Positions 1 to 7,937 of a DNA stretch of 20,727 bases are shown here, piece by piece. A program made the translations under genes and the position numbers. The notes beneath the pieces are model-generated. The model saw nothing but the letters and a program-made list of their open reading frames with translations, did not search any database and was not told the origin of the DNA. Position 1 is the first letter of the stretch. Every line of letters starts with the position of its first letter. The stretch is from Thermocaproicibacter sp036260805 (lineage in GTDB: Bacteria > Bacillota > Clostridia > Oscillospirales > Acutalibacteraceae): assembly GCA_036260805.1 (NCBI GenBank), contig DATALZ010000012.1:1-20727 (forward strand), given 5' to 3'.

Positions 1-1601
<1,601 letters not shown>

Positions 1602-1656
1602 TATTTCTTAGGTCGGGCGCTCAATTCTTTCGCTTCTGTTTCCAGTCTTTATTCAG

Positions 1657-1678
1657 TTTTCAGGGCACAACCTGAAAA
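1657..1678 (+). other. 23S-5S spacer hairpin, probable processing stem
   Basis: TTTTCAGG at 1657-1664 and CCTGAAAA at 1671-1678 form a perfect 8-bp stem around a six-base loop, two bases before the 5S gene. There is no T-tract after it, so it is more likely a site for rRNA processing than a terminator. The role is inferred from position only. Confidence 0.4.
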
Positions 1679-1679
1679 G

Positions 1680-1793
<114 letters not shown>

Positions 1794-1801
1794 ATGAATA
1801 T

Positions 1802-1877
1802 TCCTCAATAGCTCAGTTGGTAGAGCATGCGGCTGTTAACCGCAGGGTCGTTGGTTCGAGTCCAACTTGGGGAGCCA
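1802..1877 (+). tRNA. tRNA-Asn (GTT)
   Basis: The cloverleaf folds with acceptor arms TCCTCAA / TTGGGGA (one G-U pair), D arm AGCTCAGTTGGTAGAGC, anticodon loop CTGTTAA giving anticodon GTT, T loop TTCGAGT, discriminator G and an encoded CCA. It reads asparagine codons AAC and AAT. It closes the rRNA operon directly after 5S and is followed by a terminator four bases later. Confidence 0.95.
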
Positions 1878-1880
1878 AAC

Positions 1881-1912
1881 AAAAACCACCAATCAAATGA
1901 TTGGTGGTTTTT
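1881..1912 (+). terminator. Intrinsic terminator of the rRNA operon
   Basis: A perfect 15-bp inverted repeat, AAAAACCACCAATCA / TGATTGGTGGTTTTT with a two-base AA gap (the real loop is larger), ends in a T-rich tract. It sits four bases after tRNA-Asn and closes the rRNA/tRNA transcript. The A/T-flanked arms could also stop transcription arriving on the minus strand from the DUF1905 gene. Confidence 0.88.
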
Positions 1913-1992
1913 GTTTGTAAATTTTGTTTATTTAGCTCCAATAGGATGTAGTTAAACAGGTCAATAAAAACTGGGTAAAAGTTAAATCGATG

Positions 1993-2259
1993 TCATTGCC
2001 TTTCTTCAAGTGTTACCTTCACAGTATCACCTGGCTGCTTTCCTATTTTAATTCTGATATCTTTTCGAATACCTAATATGTGGTAAGGCGTTTTCATCTT
2101 AACCAGACTTCCTTCATAGTATTCACCATCAAACGTAGCTTTGACAAGAACTCTTCCTTTTCCAAACTCTTTTTTTACGTCAAACGGGATTGCAATATAT
2201 GCCCCATCGATTCCTTCTACTTTTTGAATTACAGCATCGAACTCATAAAGTTTATTCAT
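1993..2259 (-). CDS. DUF1905 domain-containing small protein
   Basis: An 88-residue soluble protein that resembles the DUF1905 family: an N-terminal YEFDAVIQKVEG segment, a FDVKKEFGKGRVLVKATFDG core and a C-terminal GIRKDIRIKIGKQPGDTVKVTLEE tail typical of the fold. The family is a small beta-barrel-like domain of unknown biochemical role, sometimes fused to YdeI-type domains; here it stands alone. No transmembrane segment, signal peptide or catalytic motif is visible. The ATG is supported by an AAGGGTGA Shine-Dalgarno site (2264-2271) four bases upstream. The gene is AT-rich, faces the rRNA operon end, and lies downstream of the tRNA-Trp terminator, so it probably has its own promoter, which I could not place firmly. 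The family call is from recalled similarity. Confidence 0.8.
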   Translation of the reverse strand: MNKLYEFDAVIQKVEGIDGAYIAIPFDVKKEFGKGRVLVKATFDGEYYEGSLVKMKTPYHILGIRKDIRIKIGKQPGDTVKVTLEERQ

Positions 2260-2394
2260 TTAATCACCCTTCTATCTAAAAAGAATTTGTAAGTCCATTT
2301 AGTCCGAAGGAAAATAACCTCACTTAATCTAGTGTTTTCAATTACAATACGATTATTAGCAATGTGAAACAGTATGCCAGAGGGAGTTAACGAC

Positions 2395-2435
2395 AAAAAA
2401 GTCTGGAATCCGCATATGCTGCGATTTCCAGACTT
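2395..2435 (-). terminator. Intrinsic terminator of tRNA-Trp
   Basis: On the minus strand AAGTCTGGAA (2426-2435) pairs with TTCCAGACTT (2399-2408). An inner stem CGCA/TGCG extends the hairpin, which is followed directly by a T-tract (A run at 2395-2400 on the plus strand). It starts 7 bases downstream of tRNA-Trp and ends that transcript before the DUF1905 gene. Confidence 0.88.
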
Positions 2436-2442
2436 CTTCAAG

Positions 2443-2518
2443 TGGCAGGGGCAGAAGGATTCGAACCCTCGGCACGTGGTTTTGGAGACCACTGCTCTAC
2501 CAGCTGAGCTATACCCCT
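2443..2518 (-). tRNA. tRNA-Trp (CCA)
   Basis: On the minus strand the molecule has acceptor arms AGGGGTA / TGCCCCT, D arm AGCTCAGCTGGTAGAGC, anticodon stem GTGGT/ACCAC with loop CTCCAAA giving anticodon CCA, T loop TTCGAAT, discriminator G and an encoded 3' CCA. It reads the UGG tryptophan codon. It is a single-gene transcription unit, with a consensus promoter upstream (2541-2569) and a terminator downstream (2395-2435). Confidence 0.95.
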
Positions 2519-2540
2519 AAAATTTTGAGACACTTGTTGT

Positions 2541-2569
2541 ATTATATCTCAATAAACAGCAAGTGTCAA
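2541..2569 (-). promoter_or_regulatory. Consensus sigma-A promoter of tRNA-Trp inside an inverted repeat
   Basis: Read on the minus strand: TTGACA (2564-2569), a 17-base spacer, then TATAAT (2541-2546), a perfect match to the housekeeping consensus, about 22 bases upstream of the tRNA 5' end. The promoter lies within an inverted repeat: GACACTTGCTG overlaps the -35 box and its near copy GACACTTGTTG (2529-2539 on the other strand) covers the expected start site. The promoter is seen directly; an operator role for the repeat is only inferred. Confidence 0.88.
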
Positions 2570-2607
2570 CCCTTGAAAGCTTATTAAATTAATGTTTCCT
2601 ACAATTA

Positions 2608-2636
2608 TTGACACAGAATTCAAATAGGAAGACATT
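2608..2636 (+). promoter_or_regulatory. Probable promoter of rplS
   Basis: A perfect -35 box TTGACA at 2608-2613 is followed after 17 bases by GACATT at 2631-2636, a weak match to TATAAT. It sits about 170 bases upstream of the rplS start, at the head of the structured leader, and is divergent from the tRNA-Trp promoter. The -35 is convincing, the -10 less so. Confidence 0.5.
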
Positions 2637-2637
2637 T

Positions 2638-2803
2638 CTCAAAAAATAAGTTGCATCATTATGGCTGTTGTGGTAAACTTAAATGGTATTTGAGAACCGC
2701 TGGAAAAATCCGGTGGGGTTCATGCCCGGAATTCCAGGGCATGAAGCTGACAGTCCTCTGCCTTAAATGGTATGAATGTCTGAAAAAGGAAGGAGACAAT
2801 TTA
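2638..2803 (+). promoter_or_regulatory. Structured rplS mRNA leader (L19 leader-like)
   Basis: The 165-base untranslated region before rplS holds two good hairpins. CCGCTGGA (2697-2704) pairs with TCCGGTGG (2709-2716) around an AAAA loop. TTCATGCCC (2719-2727) pairs with GGGCATGAA (2737-2745). Neither has a T-tract, so they are not terminators. A 12-base direct repeat, CTTAAATGGTAT, occurs at 2678-2689 and 2762-2773 and brackets the hairpins. Autoregulatory L19 leaders are known in Firmicutes, so feedback by L19 binding is plausible, but I could not match this sequence to the published consensus. Reading the leader as an N-terminal extension of L19 is unlikely, since the Shine-Dalgarno site lies after it. 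Confidence 0.5.
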
Positions 2804-3148
2804 ATGGACGCATTAAAAACAATTGCACAAGATTCCGCAAAACAGGAACTGCCCGCTTTCGAAATCGGCGACACGATTCGTGTTGACGTAAATATCAGAG
2901 AAGGCGACAGAGAGAGAATTCAAGCTTTCGAAGGTACGGTTATTGCACGTAAAGGCAGTGGCATCAGCGAAACCTTTACCGTAAGGCGCGTATCATACGG
3001 CGTAGGCGTAGAGAGAGTATTCCCAATTCATTCTCCCAATGTTAAGGGCGTTCAGGTAATCCGCAAAGGTAATGTCCGCAGAGCGAAGCTTTATTTCCTT
3101 CGCGACAGAGTGGGCAAAGCTGCTAAAGTTAAAGAGCAGATTCAGTAA
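2804..3148 (+). CDS. rplS: 50S ribosomal protein L19
   Basis: A 114-residue protein of normal L19 length. It sits at the interface of the 30S and 50S subunits near the base of the ribosome and helps form an inter-subunit bridge. Family hallmarks are visible: PAFEIGDTIRVDV near residue 18, REGDRERIQAFEGTVIARKGSG in the SH3-like barrel, ETFTVRRVSYGVGVERVFP, and the C-terminal RRAKLYFLRDRVGKAA segment. The ATG at 2804 is chosen over earlier in-frame starts because AAGGAGG (2788-2794) lies upstream at workable distance and the protein then begins as L19 does elsewhere. It has a structured leader and its own terminator, so it is probably made largely apart from the genes that follow, although read-through into the signal peptidase/rbgA cluster is common in Firmicutes. 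Confidence 0.97.
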   Translation: MDALKTIAQDSAKQELPAFEIGDTIRVDVNIREGDRERIQAFEGTVIARKGSGISETFTVRRVSYGVGVERVFPIHSPNVKGVQVIRKGNVRRAKLYFLRDRVGKAAKVKEQIQ

Positions 3149-3173
3149 TTCGGTCTTACCAACCGGGCGTTTG

Positions 3174-3200
3174 AAGGGACATTTAATGTGTCCCTTTTTT
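3174..3200 (+). terminator. Intrinsic terminator after rplS
   Basis: AAGGGACA (3174-3181) pairs with TGTCCCTT (3189-3196) around a seven-base loop, and the arm runs into a tract of six Ts. It lies 25 bases after the rplS stop codon and separates rplS from the signal peptidase genes. Confidence 0.85.
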
Positions 3201-3211
3201 GCTAGGTCTTG

Positions 3212-3241
3212 TTGTCAGGCTAATTTATTTTAAGGGATAAA
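3212..3241 (+). promoter_or_regulatory. Possible promoter of the signal peptidase-rbgA operon
   Basis: TTGTCA at 3212-3217 (five of six) and GATAAA at 3236-3241 (four of six) are 18 bases apart, just after the rplS terminator and 43 bases before the first signal peptidase gene. A promoter is expected here, but the boxes are imperfect. Confidence 0.35.
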
Positions 3242-3283
3242 ACTCCAGGTTTATTCTGGATATATGGTAAGGTGGTAATTGAC

Positions 3284-3868
3284 ATGACGGTATCCGACTC
3301 TAATATCCAGCCAAAGCAGGATGAGAAAAATGGATTTATTACCGGTTGCTTTGAATGGGTAGAGGCACTAATTACGGCTCTTATCGCCGTCATGGTTCTT
3401 TTTGTGTTTTTTTTCCGACTAAACGTTGTTGTTCAAGGGCCATCTATGGAACCTAACTATATGAACGGTTATCGCGTTTTCGTAAACTGTGTGGATAGAA
3501 AATTCACTGGTGGAGATGTTGTAGTCATTGATGCGGACGGAACGCATTTACCACAAAAAGAAAGAATCATTAAACGCGTCATCGCGACAGAAGGGCAGAA
3601 AGTAAATATCGATTTTATCAACGGCTATGTTTTTGTAAACGATAAAAAGCTGGATGAGTCCGCGTATATTCAGAACGGAATTACAAAAGTACAGGGGAAC
3701 GTCCAATTTCCGCTGACCGTTCCGAAAGGAAAGCTTTTTGTACTGGGAGATAATCGCCCCGTTTCTCAGGATAGCCGCTACGATACCGTTGGCTTTATTG
3801 ATGCACGTTATGTCATGGGTAAGGTTCCATTCCTTTTAAGTCCATTCCGCGGATTCAGCAGTAAATAA
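3284..3868 (+). CDS. lepB: Signal peptidase I (first tandem copy)
   Basis: A 194-residue type I signal peptidase, which removes signal peptides from secreted proteins on the outer face of the membrane. It has a short cytoplasmic N-terminus, one membrane helix at about residues 28-46, the catalytic serine in GPSMEPN (Ser54), the general-base lysine in RIIKRVIA (Lys97), and the family box GDNRPVSQDSR at 155-165. The length and single helix match the Bacillus SipS type. The start is taken as the ATG at 3284, nine bases after AAGGTGG; a GTG at 3272 in frame would overlap that ribosome site. A close paralogue follows 34 bases later and shares the AAGGTGGTAATTG ribosome-site region, so the pair arose by tandem duplication. 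It lies between rplS and rbgA, a common place for sip genes in Clostridia. Confidence 0.93.
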   Translation: MTVSDSNIQPKQDEKNGFITGCFEWVEALITALIAVMVLFVFFFRLNVVVQGPSMEPNYMNGYRVFVNCVDRKFTGGDVVVIDADGTHLPQKERIIKRVIATEGQKVNIDFINGYVFVNDKKLDESAYIQNGITKVQGNVQFPLTVPKGKLFVLGDNRPVSQDSRYDTVGFIDARYVMGKVPFLLSPFRGFSSK

Positions 3869-3902
3869 ACGGAACTAAGATAATCTTAAGGTGGTAATTG
3901 TT

Positions 3903-4490
3903 GTGTCGAGGATCAATTCCGGCACCCCACCGCAACTGAGTGAGAAAAAAGACTTTATTTCTTGTTGTTTTGATTGGGTTGAAGCTCTCATCATGGCACT
4001 GATCGGCGTAATGATTATTTTTGTGTTTCTTTTTCGACTAAATGTTGTTGTTTCGGGGAAATCTATGGAACCCAATTATTACGAGGGTTACCGTATATTT
4101 GTCAACTGTGAAGACAGAAATTATACGCGCGGCGATGTCGTTGTTATTGACTCTGAGGGAAATGGCCTGAAAGAAAGAATTATAAAGCGCGTGATAGCAA
4201 CCGAAGGGCAGAAAGTCAGAATTGATTCCGCTAAAGGCTATGTTTATGTGAACGACAAAATGTTGGATGAGTCCGCATATATACGGAACGGAATCACAAA
4301 AATAGAAGGAATTCAGTTACCGATGCAGTTTCCGCTGATTGTCCCGAAAGGGAAAGTTTTTGTGTTGGGAGACCATCGGGAAGTGTCCGTCGATAGCCGC
4401 TACAAAAGCGTAGGTTTGATCGATACAAGATATATAATAGGCAAAGTACCATTTTTGCTCAGTCCGTTTTCAACATTTTCGAAAAAGTAA
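3903..4490 (+). CDS. lepB: Signal peptidase I (second tandem copy, GDHR variant)
   Basis: A 195-residue paralogue of the preceding signal peptidase, with the same plan: cytoplasmic N-terminus with a Cys-Cys pair at 21-22, membrane helix at about 28-46, catalytic serine in GKSMEPN (Ser54) and lysine in RIIKRVIA (Lys95). Long identical stretches such as ATEGQKV, LDESAYI, NGITK and GKVPFLLSPF show recent common origin. The usual GDNR box reads GDHREVSVDSR (156-166), an Asn to His change in a conserved motif; the catalytic dyad is kept, so the enzyme is probably active. The start is the GTG at 3903, eight bases after AAGGTGG; the GTG at 3891 lies in that site. The copies differ in their N-terminal tails and around residues 84-90, which may reflect different substrate sets. 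Confidence 0.92.
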   Translation: MSRINSGTPPQLSEKKDFISCCFDWVEALIMALIGVMIIFVFLFRLNVVVSGKSMEPNYYEGYRIFVNCEDRNYTRGDVVVIDSEGNGLKERIIKRVIATEGQKVRIDSAKGYVYVNDKMLDESAYIRNGITKIEGIQLPMQFPLIVPKGKVFVLGDHREVSVDSRYKSVGLIDTRYIIGKVPFLLSPFSTFSKK

Positions 4491-4524
4491 ATGCAGCATT
4501 CAGAAAAGGATCGAATAAACCTGT

Positions 4525-5397
4525 ATGAGTGAACAGCAAACAATACAATGGTTTCCGGGCCATATGGCCAAAACGGAAAAACAAATCGAAAAAAATTTAA
4601 AACTTGCCGATGCTGTAATTGAAATTCTTGATGCAAGGATTCCAATCAGCAGCCGTAATCCTGTTCTTAACAGATTGATTGGCTCAAAACCCCGTGTTCT
4701 GCTGATGAACAAATTCGACTTGGCCGACCCGAAGCAGACTTCACGCTGGGTCGACTATTTCCGTTCTCAGGGAAACGGAGCGGTTGCGGCAGATTGCCAT
4801 ACCGGAAAAAATCTCAATTTGCTTTTGCCGCAGGTCGAATCGGTATTAAGCGATAAAATTGCGGCATGGCGGGAGAAGGGCATGGTCGGCAGAAAAATCC
4901 GCATGATGGCGGTAGGAATACCGAATGTGGGCAAAAGCTCTCTGATTAACCGCCTGGCGGGCAACAGTCGCGCTGCTGTGGAAAACAGGCCCGGAGTAAC
5001 ACGTGCAAGCCAGTGGTTTTCAATCGGTAAGAACTTTGAACTTTTGGATACTCCCGGTGTCTTGTGGCCAAAATTTGACGACAAAACGGCAGGGGAGCGG
5101 CTAGCGTTTACCGGTGCCGTTAAGGATGATATTTTTGACATGGAGCTTCTTGCCTGCCGTTTGCTGGAAACTCTTCGGGACGGTTATGCCGATGCTTTGA
5201 AAAGCAGGTATAAGCTTGGAGAAATCGATCTTACCGATATGAGCGGGTACGACATGCTGGAGCTTGTCGGCAGAAAGCGAGGGATGCTCGCAGGCGGCGG
5301 CTCTGTGGATACTGAGAGAGCCGCACATATGCTTCTCGAGGAATTCCGCAGTGCGAAAATTGGCAGAATAACACTGGAACGGGCAGATGTGAAATGA
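4525..5397 (+). CDS. rbgA: Ribosome biogenesis GTPase RbgA (YlqF)
   Basis: A 290-residue circularly permuted GTPase that acts in late assembly of the 50S subunit; in B. subtilis it is essential and leaves the particle on GTP hydrolysis. The G motifs come in the permuted order: G4 NKFD at 62-65, then G1 GIPNVGKSS at 131-139, a G2 threonine near 159, and G3 DTPG at 175-178. The N-terminal WFPGHMAK segment with the conserved histidine and the C-terminal ANTAR-like helical domain, including GRKRGMLAGGG near 249-259, match YlqF. The ATG at 4525 gives the standard start MSEQQTIQWFPGHM, although the only ribosome site (AAAAGGA, 4504-4510) is rather distant. It overlaps rnhB by four bases (ATGA), so the two are translationally coupled. 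Confidence 0.96.
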   Translation: MSEQQTIQWFPGHMAKTEKQIEKNLKLADAVIEILDARIPISSRNPVLNRLIGSKPRVLLMNKFDLADPKQTSRWVDYFRSQGNGAVAADCHTGKNLNLLLPQVESVLSDKIAAWREKGMVGRKIRMMAVGIPNVGKSSLINRLAGNSRAAVENRPGVTRASQWFSIGKNFELLDTPGVLWPKFDDKTAGERLAFTGAVKDDIFDMELLACRLLETLRDGYADALKSRYKLGEIDLTDMSGYDMLELVGRKRGMLAGGGSVDTERAAHMLLEEFRSAKIGRITLERADVK

Positions 5398-6011
5398 CAG
5401 ACTGGTATTATTACGAATCAAAGGCAAAAGAGGGCGGCTTTCAAACGGTCTGCGGAATCGATGAAGCCGGGCGCGGCCCGCTGGCTGGCCCGGTTTTTGC
5501 AGCGGCGGTGATTCTTCCGGAAAACTGCAGCATTGAGGGCATTAACGATTCCAAAAAACTGTCGCCGAAAAAGCGCGATCTCCTGTTTGATGAAATCAAA
5601 GAAGGCGCGGTAGCGTATGGCATTGGCTTTGCGACCGAACAGGAAATTGACGAAATCAATATTCTGCAGGCAACCTTTTTGGCTATGAAGCGTGCCTGTG
5701 ATGCGCTGAGCATCCGGCCTGATTTGGCGCTTGTGGACGGAAACCGCATGCCCCAGCTGGGCGTAGAAACACGAACAATTGTGAAGGGTGATTCTCTTTC
5801 GGCAAGTATAGCAGCGGCGTCAATCCTCGCAAAAGTCAGCAGGGACAGGCTCCTGCAGCAGATCGACGAGATTTACCCCGAGTACGGGTTTGCTCAGCAT
5901 AAAGGATATGGTACCGCTCTTCATGTTGAAATGTTAAAAAAGTATGGCCCGTGTCCGGTACATAGAGTTACTTTTCTGAAAAAAGTTCTGGGAGAACCTG
6001 TTCATGGATAA
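5394..6011 (+). CDS. rnhB: Ribonuclease HII
   Basis: A 205-residue RNase HII, which cuts RNA in RNA-DNA hybrids and starts removal of single ribonucleotides from DNA. The four acidic active-site residues are visible: Asp23 and Glu24 in GIDEAGRGPLAGPV, Asp115 in LVDGN and Asp133 in VKGDSLSASIAAASI. The GRG loop that reads the ribonucleotide junction is intact, and so is the HKGYGT segment near the C-terminus. The start is the ATG that overlaps the rbgA stop; the stop overlaps yraN by eight bases. The rbgA-rnhB pair is conserved across Firmicutes, which supports the call. Confidence 0.97.
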   Translation: MTDWYYYESKAKEGGFQTVCGIDEAGRGPLAGPVFAAAVILPENCSIEGINDSKKLSPKKRDLLFDEIKEGAVAYGIGFATEQEIDEINILQATFLAMKRACDALSIRPDLALVDGNRMPQLGVETRTIVKGDSLSASIAAASILAKVSRDRLLQQIDEIYPEYGFAQHKGYGTALHVEMLKKYGPCPVHRVTFLKKVLGEPVHG

Positions 6012-6369
6012 TTCATCCGGCGCAAGCGGGGAACAGTATACGGTGGAATATCTTGAGAAAAAGGGATTCGAAATTGTTCAGCGCAATTATCACTCCAGAT
6101 TTGGTGAAATTGATATTATTGCGCGGGATTCCTGTTATCTGATCTTTACGGAAGTTAAAACGCGGGAAATCGGTTCGCTGGTCGGGCCGCTCGAAGCCGT
6201 TACGGTCTCCAAACAGCGTAAAATAATCAAGACAGCATTGCGCTACCTTCAGATGAATCCCACAGCTCTGCAGCCCCGATTTGACGCGGCAGGCATTGCC
6301 ACGAAAGATGGAATTCCGGTATCCATTCAGTATATCCCGAACGCTTTCTCATGTAAGGGCTTTTTTTGA
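6004..6369 (+). CDS. yraN: YraN family (UPF0102) endonuclease-like protein
   Basis: A 121-residue protein of the UPF0102/YraN family, which has a PD-(D/E)XK-type nuclease fold related to Holliday-junction resolvases; its exact cellular role is unsettled. The family motifs are present: SGEQYTVEYLEKKGFEIVQRNY near the N-terminus, RFGEIDIIARD with Glu35 and Asp37, and FTEVKTR with Glu50 and Lys52, which complete the metal-binding set. The ATG lies inside the end of rnhB, an eight-base overlap, so translation is coupled. Its last codons also carry the -35 box of the thrC promoter, so the operon ends here in effect. Length is typical of the family. Confidence 0.92.
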   Translation: MDNSSGASGEQYTVEYLEKKGFEIVQRNYHSRFGEIDIIARDSCYLIFTEVKTREIGSLVGPLEAVTVSKQRKIIKTALRYLQMNPTALQPRFDAAGIATKDGIPVSIQYIPNAFSCKGFF

Positions 6370-6394
6370 CATTTTTCATGGAATTGTATATGAT
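6366..6394 (+). promoter_or_regulatory. Sigma-A promoter of thrC
   Basis: TTGACA at 6366-6371 and TATGAT at 6389-6394 are separated by 17 bases. The -35 box overlaps the yraN stop codon, and the thrC start lies 37 bases after the -10. It gives thrC transcription apart from the upstream operon. Confidence 0.8.
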
Positions 6395-6430
6395 AAAGAT
6401 AAACCGACAGATTTGAAAGGGGAAACCGCC

Positions 6431-7933
6431 TTGAATTATCAATCAACACGGGATCACCGGGTGAGCGTTTCCGCGGCACAGGCAATTGCACAAGGCATAT
6501 GCGGCAACGGCGGCCTTTTTGTTCCCGAATCCTTCCCGGCACTTTCGCAGGCACAGATTTCTGAAATGGAGAAAGCGGACTATCGCGGGCGCGCAGCCCG
6601 GATTATGTCGCTCTATCTTACGGATTTTTCCGATGATGAGATTACCGACTGTGTGACAAAAGCATATGCAGAAAACAAATTCTCCGGGGGGCATCCTGCG
6701 CCGGTTACAACACTGAAGAACGGCGTATCGTTTCTGGAACTGTGGCACGGGCCGACCTGTGCGTTCAAAGACATGGCCCTTCAGATCCTGCCGCACTTTC
6801 TGACCCGTTCACTGAAAAAGATACATTCCGACAAGGACGCCCTGATTCTGGTTGCTACTTCCGGCGATACCGGCAAAGCGGCTCTGGAAGGATTCCATGA
6901 TGTGGAAGATACCCGGATTCTTGTGTTTTATCCGCAGAACGGCGTAAGCGCCATGCAGCAGCGCCAGATGTGCACGCAGGAAGGCGCAAACGTTTCCGTT
7001 GTGGCTGTGCAGGGCAATTTCGATGATGCGCAGACCGGCGTGAAAAAGATATTCGGCAACGAGCGGATCCGGAAGCAGATTGGCGAACACGGCCTGATGT
7101 TTTCAAGTGCGAATTCCATCAACTGGGGAAGGCTCCTGCCGCAGATTGTTTATTATTTCTCCGCGTGGTGCGACCTTGCATTGTCCGGAAAAATCAAGGA
7201 AGGCGAAGAAGTCAATTTCTGCGTTCCAACCGGCAATTTCGGCGATATCCTTGCGGCTTATTACGCAAAAAAAATGGGACTTCCGATTCATAAACTGATC
7301 TGTGCTTCCAATTCAAACAATGTTCTTACGGAATTCCTCACAACGGGTGTTTATAATCGTAATCGTCAATTCTTTACGACGATTTCTCCTTCCATGGATA
7401 TCCTTGTTTCCAGCAATCTGGAGAGAATGCTGTTCGACATGACCGGTGAAGACGACAAAAAAGTTTCCGGCTGGATGGAACAGCTTGGCACAACCGGCAA
7501 GTATGAAGTGGACGCGGATATCCTGAAAAAGATTAAAGACCTGTTTTACGCCGGCTTCTGCAGTGATGCCGAGACGGAAGCAGAAATAAAGACTATTTAC
7601 GATTCCGAACATTACCTCTGTGATCCGCACACTGCCGTTGCTGCTTATGTCAGCCGGAAATACCGTGAAGAAACGGGAGACGATGCCAACACGGTAATTG
7701 TCTCAACAGCCAGCCCATACAAGTTTGCGCCGGATGTGCTTCATGCGATATTGCCGGATGAAGAAAAGGAGAGCGACGCATTTCAGGCAGTGCGCACGCT
7801 TTCAAAAATTACCGGAGCTGCCGTCCCAGAATCCATCGCTGCTCTGGAAACAAAGCCTCTGCGTTTCTCCCAGGTATGCGCGAAGGAGCAAATGGGTGAC
7901 GCAGTGCTGAAAACAGCCGAACAGAAGGTCTGA
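6431..7933 (+). CDS. thrC: Threonine synthase
   Basis: A 500-residue PLP enzyme that converts O-phosphohomoserine to threonine, the last step of threonine synthesis. The start is the TTG at 6431: GAAAGGGGA (6415-6423) lies eight bases upstream, a strong promoter ends at 6394, and the product then opens MNYQSTRDHRVSVSAAQA, as in relatives. Upstream in-frame codons fall inside yraN and before the promoter. The N-terminal domain, GLFVPESFP near residue 28, is followed by the PLP-lysine motif LWHGPTCAFKDMALQ (Lys113), the phosphate-binding ATSGDTGKAALEGF and the FSSANSINWGRLLPQ segment. The length fits the long bacterial class of about 490 to 500 residues. No other threonine genes are nearby. The metallophosphoesterase begins four bases after its stop. 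Confidence 0.95.
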   Translation: MNYQSTRDHRVSVSAAQAIAQGICGNGGLFVPESFPALSQAQISEMEKADYRGRAARIMSLYLTDFSDDEITDCVTKAYAENKFSGGHPAPVTTLKNGVSFLELWHGPTCAFKDMALQILPHFLTRSLKKIHSDKDALILVATSGDTGKAALEGFHDVEDTRILVFYPQNGVSAMQQRQMCTQEGANVSVVAVQGNFDDAQTGVKKIFGNERIRKQIGEHGLMFSSANSINWGRLLPQIVYYFSAWCDLALSGKIKEGEEVNFCVPTGNFGDILAAYYAKKMGLPIHKLICASNSNNVLTEFLTTGVYNRNRQFFTTISPSMDILVSSNLERMLFDMTGEDDKKVSGWMEQLGTTGKYEVDADILKKIKDLFYAGFCSDAETEAEIKTIYDSEHYLCDPHTAVAAYVSRKYREETGDDANTVIVSTASPYKFAPDVLHAILPDEEKESDAFQAVRTLSKITGAAVPESIAALETKPLRFSQVCAKEQMGDAVLKTAEQKV

Positions 7934-7937
7934 AAAA

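Noticed and set aside
2256..2492. Open frame of 78 codons on the minus strand
   Set aside because: It runs through tRNA-Trp and its terminator, so it is a chance frame.
2651..2803. N-terminal extension of rplS from an upstream ATG
   Set aside because: The region is the structured leader; the Shine-Dalgarno site and the normal L19 N-terminus place the start at 2804.
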